From Alistipes senegalensis JC50 (lineage in GTDB: Bacteria > Bacteroidota > Bacteroidia > Bacteroidales > Rikenellaceae): a stretch of 64,000 bases of DNA. The notes beneath the pieces were generated by a model. The model made no database searches and was not told where the DNA came from. It saw only the letters and a program-made list of their open reading frames with translations. Within the stretch, counting starts at the first letter, position 1; the number at the start of each line of letters is the position of its first letter. The DNA lies in contig NZ_CP102252.1 of NCBI RefSeq assembly GCF_025145645.1, positions 62,001-126,000 on the forward strand, written 5' to 3'. Positions 36,246 to 45,913 of this stretch are shown here, one piece after another. The position numbers and the translations under genes were made by a program.

Positions 36246-38117
36246 TCAATCGTTGCGCAATGCGCGGGGAGCCTTCAGCGAAGCCCCCTGGTTGAATCGC
36301 TGGTTGTCGGGAACGTCCTTCCTGCCGACGCCTTCGCGCATCAGCGATCGCAGTTCGTCCAGATGCCGCTGATAGACCCCGCGGGGCGAGGTTCCGTATT
36401 TCCGGCACAGCGAAGCCGCCATGCCGACCACTTCGCCCATCATGCCCGTCGTGCGCATCACGCGCACGGAGCCCAGCGCCACGTGCGTCACGCTGATATT
36501 TCTCCCGGCCATGAACAGATTGTCCACGTTGCGGGAATAGAGGCACCGGTAAGGCACGGCATAGGGATAGATATGGACGTGCTTCGTGGCCGCCTTGAAC
36601 TCCCGGCCCGGGAAGCGCACGGAATTGAGCGAATCGGGGAAATGCAGGTCGAGGTCCCAGGTCGTGGCGAAAGAGGCGTCTTCGTGGAAAACGTGCTTGT
36701 CGATGTCGTCCTGTTTCAACACGTAGTCGCCCAGCAGCCTGCGCGATTCGCGTTTGCCGGCGACGTAGGCCACCCAGCCCAGTTCGCGGTTGCGGAATTC
36801 GCCGTTGTCACGGAGTCCGTTTTTCAGGAAACTCCAATTCGAATAAACCACCAGCAGACCGTAGTCGCGGATGCGTTCGAAATCGGCGATCTGGTCGAGA
36901 TTCATGCCGGTTTCCCATTTCCACTCGCCCATCGTCACCTTCTCGCAGTTCGTTTCGTCGAACCTCAGGCCATAGCTGAACACCGGAAAATCCGTCTTTT
37001 TACCCGCATCGACCGAATACCACTGCACCGACGAACCCATCGTCATCCTGTCGGCGGCCGCAGGGGCCAGCTCCTCGCCGAATTCGTCCCGGCTCTCGCG
37101 GCCCATCCGGAAATCGGCCCCGGCCAGAAACCCGACCGTGCCGTCGCCCGTACAGTCGGCGAAAAGCGGCGCTTCGAGAAGCGTCTCCTCCCCGGTTTCG
37201 ATGTGGCGGACGACCACCGAAGCGATCCGGCCGCCGGTCGTGTTCACGGCGACAGCCCGACAGCCGGCGAACAGGGCGACGTTCTTTTCGGCGGCGATGA
37301 ACTCCTCCTTTTTCGCATCCTCGTAGTTCCCGGCCGGCTGGGCGTTGCCGCCGCGCGAGTGGCCGAATTCGCGGATCATGCGCCCGAGCCCCTTGTTCGG
37401 GCCGACCTCGATGACACCGCCCAGATGTACGCGGACTTCGGAGCTGTTGTTGCCGCCCAGCACCGGACGGTCGTTGACCAGCGCGACCCGGCATCCCAGC
37501 CGCGAGGCCGACACCGCGGCACACATCCCGGCGATGCCGCCGCCCACCACGACGAAATCGAACGACTCCACGCGCTGCGGCGTATCGGGAATATGCAGCA
37601 TCCTGCGGCGGAAAGCCGCCAGCTCCCCGGAATCGGCAGGAGGCACATCCCCCTGATCCCGGGTGAAATAGACGGCGTCGCAGCGGCCGTCGAAGCCGGA
37701 AAGGTCGGTCAGCGAAACTTCGACCGGACCCTTCCGGACAGCGACCCGTCCGGCATACTGCCACATCCACTCCCGGCCCCGGTTTCCCAGCACCTCGGGC
37801 AGCGTCCGTTTCCCCACCCGGAGGGAGAATCTCCCGGGGCCCTCGCCGTCGTACCAGGGAGCGACCCAGTTGAACGTCCGCACGTAGGCGTGATAAGTCC
37901 CGGATTCGGGGAATTCGACGGTCGTAACGGCGTCCGCCACGGGTTTGCCCATGCCGTGTGCGATGAGATACGGCGATCCCATCAGATCCATGAACTGCTG
38001 ATCGACGGACCAGCCGCCCTTGTCGCGGAAACTCTCGGCCTCGACCCAAACGCCGGTCCCGAAAGCCGTCGTCGAGGAGAGCAGCAATGCGGCGGCAAGC
38101 AAAACAACCCGTTTCAT
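36246..38117 (-). CDS. Exported FAD-dependent oxidoreductase with an N-terminal beta-sandwich
   Basis: A 623-residue protein with a signal peptide ending TAFG. Residues 20-165 (VWVEAESFRDKGGW, GTYHAYVRTFNW) look like a carbohydrate-binding-type beta sandwich. Residues 185-215 start a Rossmann fold with DFVVVGGGIAGMCAAVSASRLG. GGNNSSEVRVHLGG, ADCTGDGTVGFLAGADFRMG and the C-terminal FMAGRNISVTHVALGSVRVMRT are typical of the FAD_oxidored (PF12831-type) family. Export of a flavoprotein with a sugar-binding-like domain from within a PUL suggests oxidation of a saccharide or a role in an unusual sugar pathway. No substrate is established. It is encoded between the DUF4832 lipoprotein and GH36-like genes. 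Confidence 0.8.
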   Translation of the reverse strand: MKRVVLLAAALLLSSTTAFGTGVWVEAESFRDKGGWSVDQQFMDLMGSPYLIAHGMGKPVADAVTTVEFPESGTYHAYVRTFNWVAPWYDGEGPGRFSLRVGKRTLPEVLGNRGREWMWQYAGRVAVRKGPVEVSLTDLSGFDGRCDAVYFTRDQGDVPPADSGELAAFRRRMLHIPDTPQRVESFDFVVVGGGIAGMCAAVSASRLGCRVALVNDRPVLGGNNSSEVRVHLGGVIEVGPNKGLGRMIREFGHSRGGNAQPAGNYEDAKKEEFIAAEKNVALFAGCRAVAVNTTGGRIASVVVRHIETGEETLLEAPLFADCTGDGTVGFLAGADFRMGRESRDEFGEELAPAAADRMTMGSSVQWYSVDAGKKTDFPVFSYGLRFDETNCEKVTMGEWKWETGMNLDQIADFERIRDYGLLVVYSNWSFLKNGLRDNGEFRNRELGWVAYVAGKRESRRLLGDYVLKQDDIDKHVFHEDASFATTWDLDLHFPDSLNSVRFPGREFKAATKHVHIYPYAVPYRCLYSRNVDNLFMAGRNISVTHVALGSVRVMRTTGMMGEVVGMAASLCRKYGTSPRGVYQRHLDELRSLMREGVGRKDVPDNQRFNQGASLKAPRALRND

Positions 38118-38130
38118 AACTTACCCGGCA

Positions 38131-39702
38131 CTAATGAATCTGAACGTCGAGCAGTTTGACCCAACCTTCGGCGGTCTTTTCGTCGTTCACCGCCAGTTCG
38201 ATGGCCGGAACGTTCTCCTTCGTCGTATCGACGATGGCAATGCCCCACGTATATTTTCCGGCGGGGAGATCGACGGCAGGCGTCTCGAACGTATAGGAGA
38301 AAGGTTTGCTCTCGACCCACGTCGAAGGCTCGCACTCCCCGTCAACGAAGACCCGCTGCGCCTTGCCCGAAGCGTCGAGCAGCGCATAGGCCACCTTGTA
38401 TTTGTAGTTCCACTGCGGAAGGTTGTTCGGGAAATAACCCCAACCCATGTTGCGCCAGCGCGAAGCGACCTTGACGCGGCTGCCGGCGTTCACCTGGTCA
38501 GGAAGGGTCACCTGGTCGGGATAAAGGCGGTAACCGCCCTCGGAAACAAAACGCTGCACGAGGTTGAAAGCGTCGCCGAACCATGACTCGGTCTCCTGCC
38601 CCACACGGAAGTCCATCATATTGACGTGCGCCTCGGCCGAAGAGTCGAATTCACCCTGGCGGACATCTTCGGGATGGCCCTGGCGATAGCCCGCCGGATC
38701 GTTCCAATAGCTGTGGCTGCTGACGATGTAACCGCCCTCCATGATGATGGGAACCTTATAGCGCCACTGCGCGGCGATGGCCTTCTCCCAGGTGCTGTAA
38801 CCCCAGCTGGCGTTGTTCATGCCGAAGGCGTCGTGACGCAGGCAATAGCCGTTGGCCACGGACAAGGCGACCAAACTCTCGCTGTTCGGATTGGCCGTGC
38901 CCTCGCTCGTGGGATGTCCCAGCACGCGGTGGTAGTTGATAACGAGGGGAACCTGCGTGAAATACTTGGCATAGAGCTTCGTGATCCAGTCGAGCACCTC
39001 GCGCTTGACCGTCTCCGTATTCGCGTCAACGGCCGACACGTCGTCCTTGTTGTAGGCCACGCTGTGACCCTCGCCCCATTTCCCGAGGCCGTAGCCGTCG
39101 ATGAACGAGGTGTTCTCAGGATCGTTGAATTCCGCGGCGAAAGCCTCGACGAACTTCTCGTAGTAACGCTGGAAAACCGGGTCCTGCGGCATGGGAGTCT
39201 TGCGGTCGGGGTACTTCGGCTCCGACATCGCATATTCGGCCCCGGCGTCGTAAACGAACTGGGGCGTGTTCGCTCCCTGATCGCGGCCGTCCACCACGAC
39301 GCGGAACGCAATGGGAAGTTTCCGTTCGCGGGCCGCCTGAACCAGCTTGTAAATCTTCGAATCGGGATTCTTCCAGGCATACTCGCCGTCGGCGGGATTC
39401 AGCACGGACCATTTCGTGCGGATGTAGCAGGCGGAGGCATAGTCCGCCACCTTCACGTTCTTGCCCAGCAGAGGCACGTAGATCTCCTTGTCGAAATACG
39501 AAGGATCGTAGTCGGCACTCACATACATCACCCAGCCGTTCAGCGGATTGTGCAGCACCTGCGATTTGTTGTATGCGGGTTTCACGGTCACGCCGGCGAT
39601 CTTGCCGCCGTCATCCTCCCCTCCGCCGCTGTCTTTCGAACATCCGCAGGAGGCGGAGCACAGAAACGCGGCCAAAAGGCAGGCCGTCATCAGATTTTTC
39701 AT
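38131..39702 (-). CDS. DUF4832-type lipoprotein with a glycosidase-like barrel
   Basis: A 523-residue lipoprotein; the ATG at 39702 gives a signal ending CSASCGCSKDSGG (one of the cysteines is lipidated); an ATG at 39711 adds three residues. The N-terminal 330 residues resemble a TIM barrel of a retaining glycosidase (LNPADGEYAWKNPDSKI, GYGLGKWGEGH, VPIIMEGGYI), while residues 380-520 fit the beta-sandwich DUF4832 domain (VASRWRNMGWGYFPNN, YTWGIAIVDTT). The barrel has glutamates in suitable places (GKWGEGH, MEGGY), but activity is unproven. It is the first gene after the attenuator hairpin and is probably surface-exposed. Confidence 0.7.
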   Translation of the reverse strand: MKNLMTACLLAAFLCSASCGCSKDSGGGEDDGGKIAGVTVKPAYNKSQVLHNPLNGWVMYVSADYDPSYFDKEIYVPLLGKNVKVADYASACYIRTKWSVLNPADGEYAWKNPDSKIYKLVQAARERKLPIAFRVVVDGRDQGANTPQFVYDAGAEYAMSEPKYPDRKTPMPQDPVFQRYYEKFVEAFAAEFNDPENTSFIDGYGLGKWGEGHSVAYNKDDVSAVDANTETVKREVLDWITKLYAKYFTQVPLVINYHRVLGHPTSEGTANPNSESLVALSVANGYCLRHDAFGMNNASWGYSTWEKAIAAQWRYKVPIIMEGGYIVSSHSYWNDPAGYRQGHPEDVRQGEFDSSAEAHVNMMDFRVGQETESWFGDAFNLVQRFVSEGGYRLYPDQVTLPDQVNAGSRVKVASRWRNMGWGYFPNNLPQWNYKYKVAYALLDASGKAQRVFVDGECEPSTWVESKPFSYTFETPAVDLPAGKYTWGIAIVDTTKENVPAIELAVNDEKTAEGWVKLLDVQIH

Positions 39703-39744
39703 AGCAGTCATATCGTTTTTGAATTGATGGACAACATGTCGGAA

Positions 39745-39805
39745 AAACAGCGCCGTATCGTTCTGTCGGCCGGAACCCAGTATCCAGTCCGATACGGCGC
39801 TGTTT
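39745..39805 (-). terminator. Internal attenuator hairpin between susE and the enzyme genes
   Basis: AAACAGCGCCGTATCG (39745-39760) pairs perfectly with CGATACGGCGCTGTTT (39790-39805): a 16-bp stem with a 29-nt loop, starting 16 nt after the susE stop. On the minus strand TTTTT follows. Partial termination here would give more SusC/D/E than enzymes. Confidence 0.85.
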
Positions 39806-39820
39806 CAGATGGCCGCGGTC

Positions 39821-41080
39821 CTATTTGTTCCGCGCAAGGATCGTATTGTGCCGCAGATCGAAGATCAGCAGGTCGGAAGCGGGAATCGTGTAATACGAGT
39901 TACGCGTCTCGCCGTCGGCACCGCCGTGCAGTTCGCTCTCCTTATCGAGCACCAGCGTGAGGTTCTGGCGTTTGCCGTCAGCCGTCAGCGGGTTGGTGAA
40001 GCAGTAAGCGTTGTTCTGGTTGTAGTCCACACCGCCGACCGTGAAATTCTGGGCCACGCAGAACTTCATGCCGCTGGACAATTTGGTGCCGTTATGCTCC
40101 TCGGCATCGTAGATCAGCACCTGAGGATCGGCAAGGCTCTGTTTCAGGTTGAGTTTGCGGACGCCCCAACCCGTACCGGCTCCGTAGGCCCAGAGGTCGA
40201 TTACCTCGATCGTCGTCTCGGGATTGGCCTCGGCACCGCTCGGACGGAACGTCACGGAGAGCGGTTTCAGGTCGGTCGCCGGCGAGTAGATGCGCACCTG
40301 CTTGTTCTCCATGTCGATCAGCAGACGGTAGTTGCCGGCGGCCGGAATGGCCCACGAAACGGGATCGTCCTGCATCTTCACGTCAACGAGTTCGCCGTCG
40401 CGGAGCGCCCCGTTGCCGTCGTTCGGAACGATATAGTAGGTCTGTCCCTCCAACTCGACGGGGATTTGCAGCTCACCGATGCTCAGCGCGCCGTACCACG
40501 CGTAGAGGTTCGCATTCTCGACCGTCTTTCCGATCTCCGTGACGCTGCTGAGAGCCGTACCGGAGAGCGACACCTTGTCGGCGTCGAAAACATCGACCTT
40601 GATCGGGGTGACGGTCACCTCGACGGTCCGCACCTCGGGCATTTCATAAGTGGGACCGCCCGCATACTCCGCGATGACGCGGAACGCCAGCGTAAAGGTC
40701 TTGTTCACGGGCACTTTCCAGCGCTCGTTGGCCCAGTTGTTGAGCTGCTCGGAGGTGTAGCTCCGGCTGAATATTCCGTCGTCCTCGCTCGTCTCGATGG
40801 TCGTGGCCGAACCGAAGTTGTTGGTCAGCAGGTCCAGTTTGGTCTTGTAGGAGACCAGATACTCGTCGGACATCGGACGCGCCGGCGTCCAGTCGAAAGT
40901 GAGGACCGTAGCCGTCAGGTCGTTTTCGTCCAGAGCGATCTGGGAGGAGGAGGCGGTCAGTTCGAGGGTCTCCCTGACCGGGTCGCTGTCATGCTCGTAC
41001 GGGTCCCACGCACAAGCCCACTGGCCGAGTGCCACAAGGGTCAGCAGCGATATGTTACATGCAAATTTCATCTTTTTCAT
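39821..41080 (-). CDS. SusE/SusF-like surface glycan-binding lipoprotein
   Basis: A 419-residue lipoprotein; the ATG at 41080 yields a signal ending GQWACAWDPY. Residues 30-125 match the SusE N-terminal domain (LELTASSSQIALDENDLTATVLTFDWTPA-type sequence, with the conserved aspartate and tryptophan). Two starch-binding-like beta domains follow, with YYIVPNDGNG, GNYRLLIDMENKQVRIYSP and SYYTIPASDLLIFDLR. It is third after susC and susD. Its likely role is binding the PUL glycan at the outer surface, next to SusD. The specific ligand is unknown. Confidence 0.85.
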   Translation of the reverse strand: MKKMKFACNISLLTLVALGQWACAWDPYEHDSDPVRETLELTASSSQIALDENDLTATVLTFDWTPARPMSDEYLVSYKTKLDLLTNNFGSATTIETSEDDGIFSRSYTSEQLNNWANERWKVPVNKTFTLAFRVIAEYAGGPTYEMPEVRTVEVTVTPIKVDVFDADKVSLSGTALSSVTEIGKTVENANLYAWYGALSIGELQIPVELEGQTYYIVPNDGNGALRDGELVDVKMQDDPVSWAIPAAGNYRLLIDMENKQVRIYSPATDLKPLSVTFRPSGAEANPETTIEVIDLWAYGAGTGWGVRKLNLKQSLADPQVLIYDAEEHNGTKLSSGMKFCVAQNFTVGGVDYNQNNAYCFTNPLTADGKRQNLTLVLDKESELHGGADGETRNSYYTIPASDLLIFDLRHNTILARNK

Positions 41081-41181
41081 AGCTGTTTTTTTCGTGTTTG
41101 CTGATAGGGTCCGGAAGCGTCCGGACACATTGCTTTTCTTGTTCGCCCGGAGGCGGGGCCGAAAACCGGTCGGACCGGTCA

Positions 41182-42876
41182 TCAGCCCTCGTAGCCTTCG
41201 TAACCGGGGTTCTGCGGGAATTCTCCGGTGTTGGCGTCGCGGACAGCCTGCGGAATGGGCCACAGCACATGAAAATCCTGGATGAGGTCGCGCGCCTCAG
41301 GATTGTACTTCTTCACACGCTCGATCAGTTTGCCCGTGCGCACCAGCGTAAAGCGGCGGCTCTCCTCGCCGTACAATTCGCGGATACGCTCGTCGAGCAG
41401 GTAGTCCATCGTCATCTCGTCGTCGGAAACGTCGGCCACCTTGGCACGGCGGCGCACCTCGTTCACGGCATCGGCAGCCTTGTCGGGCATGTTCTGACGC
41501 AGGTAGGCTTCGGCCAGCAGCAGATAGGTTTCAGCCAGGCGGAATTTCGTGCGGTCCTTGTACGAACCGGTGAGCTGCAAATTCTCCTCTTTTCCGAAAA
41601 AGAACTTTTTCAGCGCCGGAAAAAGCTGGGCCTGCGACCACGATTTGTCGTCGATGGGGCATTTCTGGCCGAGTTTGTTGGGCGTCAGCGGGTTGTTGTA
41701 GTACCAGTTGCGCTTGATGTTGTACTCCGAATTGCGGATGTCGCCGTCGTCGAAGATACCGTTCTCTTTGATTTCGGGGAAACCCTCCTTTTCGCCGGCG
41801 GTCGTGGCGTTCGTGCCCTTGACGCCGATCCACCATTTCAGCGGATAGATCTGCGCCAGACCGCGGCCGCCGAGCGAATCGGCCAACGCAAAACCGTCGA
41901 TGGCATGGTACTGGGGATTCCAGGCGCGACGGGTCCAATCATCGGAGTTCGTGCCGCCGCCGACGGTGTTGTACTGGAACTGCATGACCCAAATGCTCTC
42001 GGTATTGCCGGCCGAACGGTTCTGGTTGTTTTCGAGGAACATATCGCTGAAATAGTCGCCGGGCTTGCTCTTGTCGGCACCGTAACGGCTTTTCACCAGG
42101 CTGTAATGCTTGCTGTCGATCACCTCCTGGGCATTCTCCTCGGCCAGCTTGTAATCGCCCTCAGCGCCGCGCAGCAGGTACATTTCGCTCAGCAGGTGGC
42201 GTGCGGCCCACGTCGTGAGCTTGCCCTCCTTCACCGCATCGGGATCTTCGGGAAGATGCTCCTTGGCGAATTTCAGGTCGTCGATGATGTGTCCCAGCAC
42301 CTCGATCTTGGGGTCCCGCGAGAACGAAAGCAGGAAGGGTTTCTGGATGGTCTCGACCCAGGGCACGTCGCCGTAGAGATAGACCAGCGTGCGATAGGCG
42401 TATGCACGGAAGAACCGCGCCTCGGCCTGATAGAGCTGTTTGTCGGTCGGATAATCCCAGTTGTCGTTCTTCTCGGAATAGATCAGCAGCTCGTTGGCCG
42501 AACCGATCAGGTTATAGGCCCAGTTCCAGTACGATCCGACGAAAAGCGTCGAGGGATTGAGCGTCAGCTCGGCGAACGGAACGAGCGAACCGTCGCGGAC
42601 AGTGCCCATCCGGCAGAGATCGGTCGAAATCTGCAACACTTCGTAGGCGCAGGCACCGTTGTGCATGAAGGCACCCTGCTCGCCCCAAGTGTTGTACTCC
42701 GAACGGGCGATGGCATAGAGTCCCGTGGAGCCGACCTCGAAGCCCAGCGAACTGGTATAGGTGTTGTCGGGAGCCAACGAACTTTTCAAATCCTCTTCCA
42801 GAAAGGAGGTACAACCCGCAACGATTGCCAGAACCGAGCATGCGGCGCTGAGTTTGATATAATTCATCGTTTTCAT
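41182..42876 (-). CDS. SusD/RagB-family lipoprotein of the PUL
   Basis: A 564-residue SusD lipoprotein; the lipobox IVAGC lies near residue 22 and the mature chain begins TSFLEEDLKSSLAPDN. TPR-type helices include ARFFRAYAYRTLVYLYGDVPWVE, a standard SusD phrase; later LAETYLLLAEAYLRQN and MDYLLDERIRELYGEESRRFTLVR are also canonical. It begins 13 nt after susC and precedes the SusE-like gene. It binds and delivers the PUL ligand to the SusC barrel. Confidence 0.95.
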   Translation of the reverse strand: MKTMNYIKLSAACSVLAIVAGCTSFLEEDLKSSLAPDNTYTSSLGFEVGSTGLYAIARSEYNTWGEQGAFMHNGACAYEVLQISTDLCRMGTVRDGSLVPFAELTLNPSTLFVGSYWNWAYNLIGSANELLIYSEKNDNWDYPTDKQLYQAEARFFRAYAYRTLVYLYGDVPWVETIQKPFLLSFSRDPKIEVLGHIIDDLKFAKEHLPEDPDAVKEGKLTTWAARHLLSEMYLLRGAEGDYKLAEENAQEVIDSKHYSLVKSRYGADKSKPGDYFSDMFLENNQNRSAGNTESIWVMQFQYNTVGGGTNSDDWTRRAWNPQYHAIDGFALADSLGGRGLAQIYPLKWWIGVKGTNATTAGEKEGFPEIKENGIFDDGDIRNSEYNIKRNWYYNNPLTPNKLGQKCPIDDKSWSQAQLFPALKKFFFGKEENLQLTGSYKDRTKFRLAETYLLLAEAYLRQNMPDKAADAVNEVRRRAKVADVSDDEMTMDYLLDERIRELYGEESRRFTLVRTGKLIERVKKYNPEARDLIQDFHVLWPIPQAVRDANTGEFPQNPGYEGYEG

Positions 42877-42889
42877 AATCAGTTCTTAC

Positions 42890-45800
42890 TTAAAAGGTTA
42901 AGGATAATCCCAACACATAGGAACGGGCGGTCGGGAACGATGCGAACCAGGTGTTGTCGTAGTTCAGCATCTGCCGCATGTTAGAGAAGGCGCACACGTT
43001 GTTCACGCTGAAATTGACATCGATGGCGCTCAGGCCGATCTTGCGGACGAATTTCTGGTTGACGCGGTAGCCCAGCGTGATGTTGCGCAGCTGCACGTAA
43101 TTGAGCTTCTTGTAGTAGCCGTGGTCGAAAGAGGCCTGGTAGCCCGGCGAAACGACCTCCGCATCGGGAGTCTCCGGCGTCCAGTATCTCACGCCGTGGA
43201 TGTAGTTGCCCGAACCGAACGTATACGAACCGATGTTGGCCACGTTGTCGGTCATCCATTTGCCGAAGACGCCGTTGAACAGGAACGAGAAGTAAAAATC
43301 CTTGTATGTAAAACGGTTACCCATCGACATCGTGAAACTCGGCTGTTTGCTTCCGATGACTTTCCGGTCATTGGAGTCGATAACGCCGTTGCCGTCAACA
43401 TCCTCCAATTTGGCGGCGCCGGGCGTGGCTCCCGTCTGATGAGCCACCTCCTTGCCGTCCTTGTCGGTGAAGGTGAACTCGTCGCCCTGCTGCCAGATGC
43501 CGATCATGTTCCAGTCGTAGTAGACCGACAGCGGCTTGCCGATGAACCACTTGTTGTTGATGTCGTCGTTGCCGTCGCCGCGCAGTTCGACGATCTCGTC
43601 GCGGTTGAGCGAGAAGGTGAAATCGGTCTCCCAGCGGAAATTCGTCTTGCGGATATTCTGCGAATGGAGCGTCAACTCGATACCCTTGTTGCGGGTTTGT
43701 CCGACGTTGTAGAGGATCTTGCTGTAACCGTTCATGATAGGCACAGAACGCGACATCAGCAGATCGTGCGTATTGGAAAGATACATGTCGATCGTACCGC
43801 CCAAGCGTCCGTTGAAAAACTGGAAGTCGATACCGAGGTTGGCCGTATAGGTCGTCTCCCACTTCAGGTCGGGGTTGCCGATGCCATCGCTCGGCAGATA
43901 GGCCGAGTTGGCGGCGCTGCCGCCGTCGCCCCAAATGTACTTGACGCCGTTGGTTGCGTAAAGACGGTCGAGCGACTGGTAGCGCGAAATGGCGTTGTTG
44001 CCGTTAGCGCCGTACGACAAGCGGATTTTCAGCATGTCGATCCACGAAGCGTTGTCCTTGATGAAACTCTCTTCGCCCAGATGCCAGGCTACGGCGGCCG
44101 AAGGGAAGAAGGCCCATTTGTGATTTTCGGCGAATCCCGAGAACGAGTCGGCGCGTCCGGTCAGCGTCAGCAGATACTTGCTGTCGAATCCGTAGTTCAC
44201 GCGGAACATGCCCGAAACGAAATTCTCCTTCCAATAGGACGAACCGATAGTGATCTTGTTTTCGGCGCCGTCCATCCGGTAGAAGCTCGAATCGTCGTTC
44301 ACGAAGCCTTCGCCGCTCTGCGAAGCGCCCGTATACTGGGTTTCCTGCATGGAGAACAATCCCGTGAAGTCGATATGGTGCTTTTTGAAATTGCGGTCGA
44401 ATTTCAGCACGTTCTCCCACGTCCAGTCCGTCGTGTGGTTGTTATCCAGTTCGGCGCGGCCGTCCACCTTCTTACCGGTCACGGTGTTGCGGCCGTAGTA
44501 GGTGCCGTTCAGCTGGCTACGGTAGTTGTAGCCAAACTGCGAGCGGAACGAGAGACCCTCGACGGGAAGTTTGATGTCGAGAAAACCGTTGGCCATGAAG
44601 TTGCGGCCCGTGCGTTTCTGATCGGCGTTGACATCCTTCATCGGGTTGGGCAGGTTCGAATAGTCCATCGGCTCCTCGTAATAACCGCCCGTCTCGTCCT
44701 TGTAGATGCCCCACGGGCTCTGCTTGATGGCGTGTTCGAGGTTCGGCGTCGCACCGCCGCTCTCGCGGTTGACGAACTGCGTGGTGAGGCCCACCGACAA
44801 CCAGTCGTTCATCGTCTGGTTGATGCTGGCGTAAACGGTCGTACGCTGATAATTCGAGTTGTAGACGACGCCGGGATTGTCCAGGTAGGAAACGGCGGCC
44901 ATGTAGGTCGTCTTTTCACTGCCGCCCTGGAAGCTCAGCTGGTGGTCCATCGTGAAGACCGTGCGGAAAACATAGTCCTGCCAGTCGTTGGTGACGCCTT
45001 TGGCGTAGTTGACCTTCTCGCTGGCGCTGATGATCGAACCCACCAGCGGATCGAGCTGCTCGCCGCTGTAATTGTTTTTGAGCCGGCCCATGTCCTGCTT
45101 GAAACGGATGAACTCGTTGGGACCCATCGTCTCGATGCGCTGCATCGGTTCGGCGACGGAGAGTTTCGTCTTGTAGGTCACATGGAAACTGCCTTTCGAT
45201 CCGCGCTTGGTCTGGATCAGAATGACGCCGTTCGATCCGCGTGAACCGTAGATCGCAACCGCCGAAGCGTCTTTCAGCACCGACAGGCTCTCGATGATGT
45301 TCGGATCGAGGTCGGCCAGGCCGCCCGAATAGGGAATGCCGTCCAGGATGATCAGCGGGTCATTGCTGGCCGTCAGCGAGTTCTGGCCGCGGATCAGCAG
45401 CGTCTGGTTGCTGCCCGGAGCCTCGTTGCCGGTGGTGATGTTCAGACCGGCGACCTGTCCGACCAGACGGTCCATCAGGTTGTTGGTCGAAACCATCTCC
45501 AGCGTCTGTTTGCCGACCACGGCAAGACCTCCCGTGAGGTCCTTCTTCTTCTGCGTACCGTAACCCACGACGACCACTTCGTCGAGGGACTGCGCATCCT
45601 GCGCCATCTTCACGTCCACGACGTTGGACGTGCCGATCCCGATCTCCCGGCTGGAATAACCCAGGCACGAGAAAACCAGCGTCGAGGCCGCGGGGGCCTT
45701 GATCTCATAAACACCCTGCGTATTGGTGACGGTAGCATTGTTGTTCCCGCCGTCCTTTACGAGTACGACGACACCCGCCAGGGGCGCTCCGTTTTCATCG

Positions 45801-45913
45801 GTGACCTTTCCGGTCACGTTAATCGCATTCTGTGCAAACAAAGGTCCGGCTGACAACAGCAGCAAAACGGTCATCGCCAGAGTGCCTTTAAGCATTTTGT
45901 ACATTCTTATCAT
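42890..45913 (-). CDS. SusC/RagA-family TonB-dependent transporter of the PUL
   Basis: A 1007-residue outer-membrane transporter and first gene of the PUL operon. The start is the ATG at 45913, or the in-frame ATG at 45904; both give a signal ending PLFAQ. It has the carboxypeptidase-like domain (VTGKVTDENGAPLAGV), the TonB plug (NNLMDRLVGQVAGLNITTG, SVLKDASAVAIYGSRGSNG) and a C-terminal barrel ending YVLGLSLTF. It imports the PUL oligosaccharide with its SusD. The regulator gene lies 320 nt upstream on the same strand. Confidence 0.96.
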   Translation of the reverse strand: MIRMYKMLKGTLAMTVLLLLSAGPLFAQNAINVTGKVTDENGAPLAGVVVLVKDGGNNNATVTNTQGVYEIKAPAASTLVFSCLGYSSREIGIGTSNVVDVKMAQDAQSLDEVVVVGYGTQKKKDLTGGLAVVGKQTLEMVSTNNLMDRLVGQVAGLNITTGNEAPGSNQTLLIRGQNSLTASNDPLIILDGIPYSGGLADLDPNIIESLSVLKDASAVAIYGSRGSNGVILIQTKRGSKGSFHVTYKTKLSVAEPMQRIETMGPNEFIRFKQDMGRLKNNYSGEQLDPLVGSIISASEKVNYAKGVTNDWQDYVFRTVFTMDHQLSFQGGSEKTTYMAAVSYLDNPGVVYNSNYQRTTVYASINQTMNDWLSVGLTTQFVNRESGGATPNLEHAIKQSPWGIYKDETGGYYEEPMDYSNLPNPMKDVNADQKRTGRNFMANGFLDIKLPVEGLSFRSQFGYNYRSQLNGTYYGRNTVTGKKVDGRAELDNNHTTDWTWENVLKFDRNFKKHHIDFTGLFSMQETQYTGASQSGEGFVNDDSSFYRMDGAENKITIGSSYWKENFVSGMFRVNYGFDSKYLLTLTGRADSFSGFAENHKWAFFPSAAVAWHLGEESFIKDNASWIDMLKIRLSYGANGNNAISRYQSLDRLYATNGVKYIWGDGGSAANSAYLPSDGIGNPDLKWETTYTANLGIDFQFFNGRLGGTIDMYLSNTHDLLMSRSVPIMNGYSKILYNVGQTRNKGIELTLHSQNIRKTNFRWETDFTFSLNRDEIVELRGDGNDDINNKWFIGKPLSVYYDWNMIGIWQQGDEFTFTDKDGKEVAHQTGATPGAAKLEDVDGNGVIDSNDRKVIGSKQPSFTMSMGNRFTYKDFYFSFLFNGVFGKWMTDNVANIGSYTFGSGNYIHGVRYWTPETPDAEVVSPGYQASFDHGYYKKLNYVQLRNITLGYRVNQKFVRKIGLSAIDVNFSVNNVCAFSNMRQMLNYDNTWFASFPTARSYVLGLSLTF

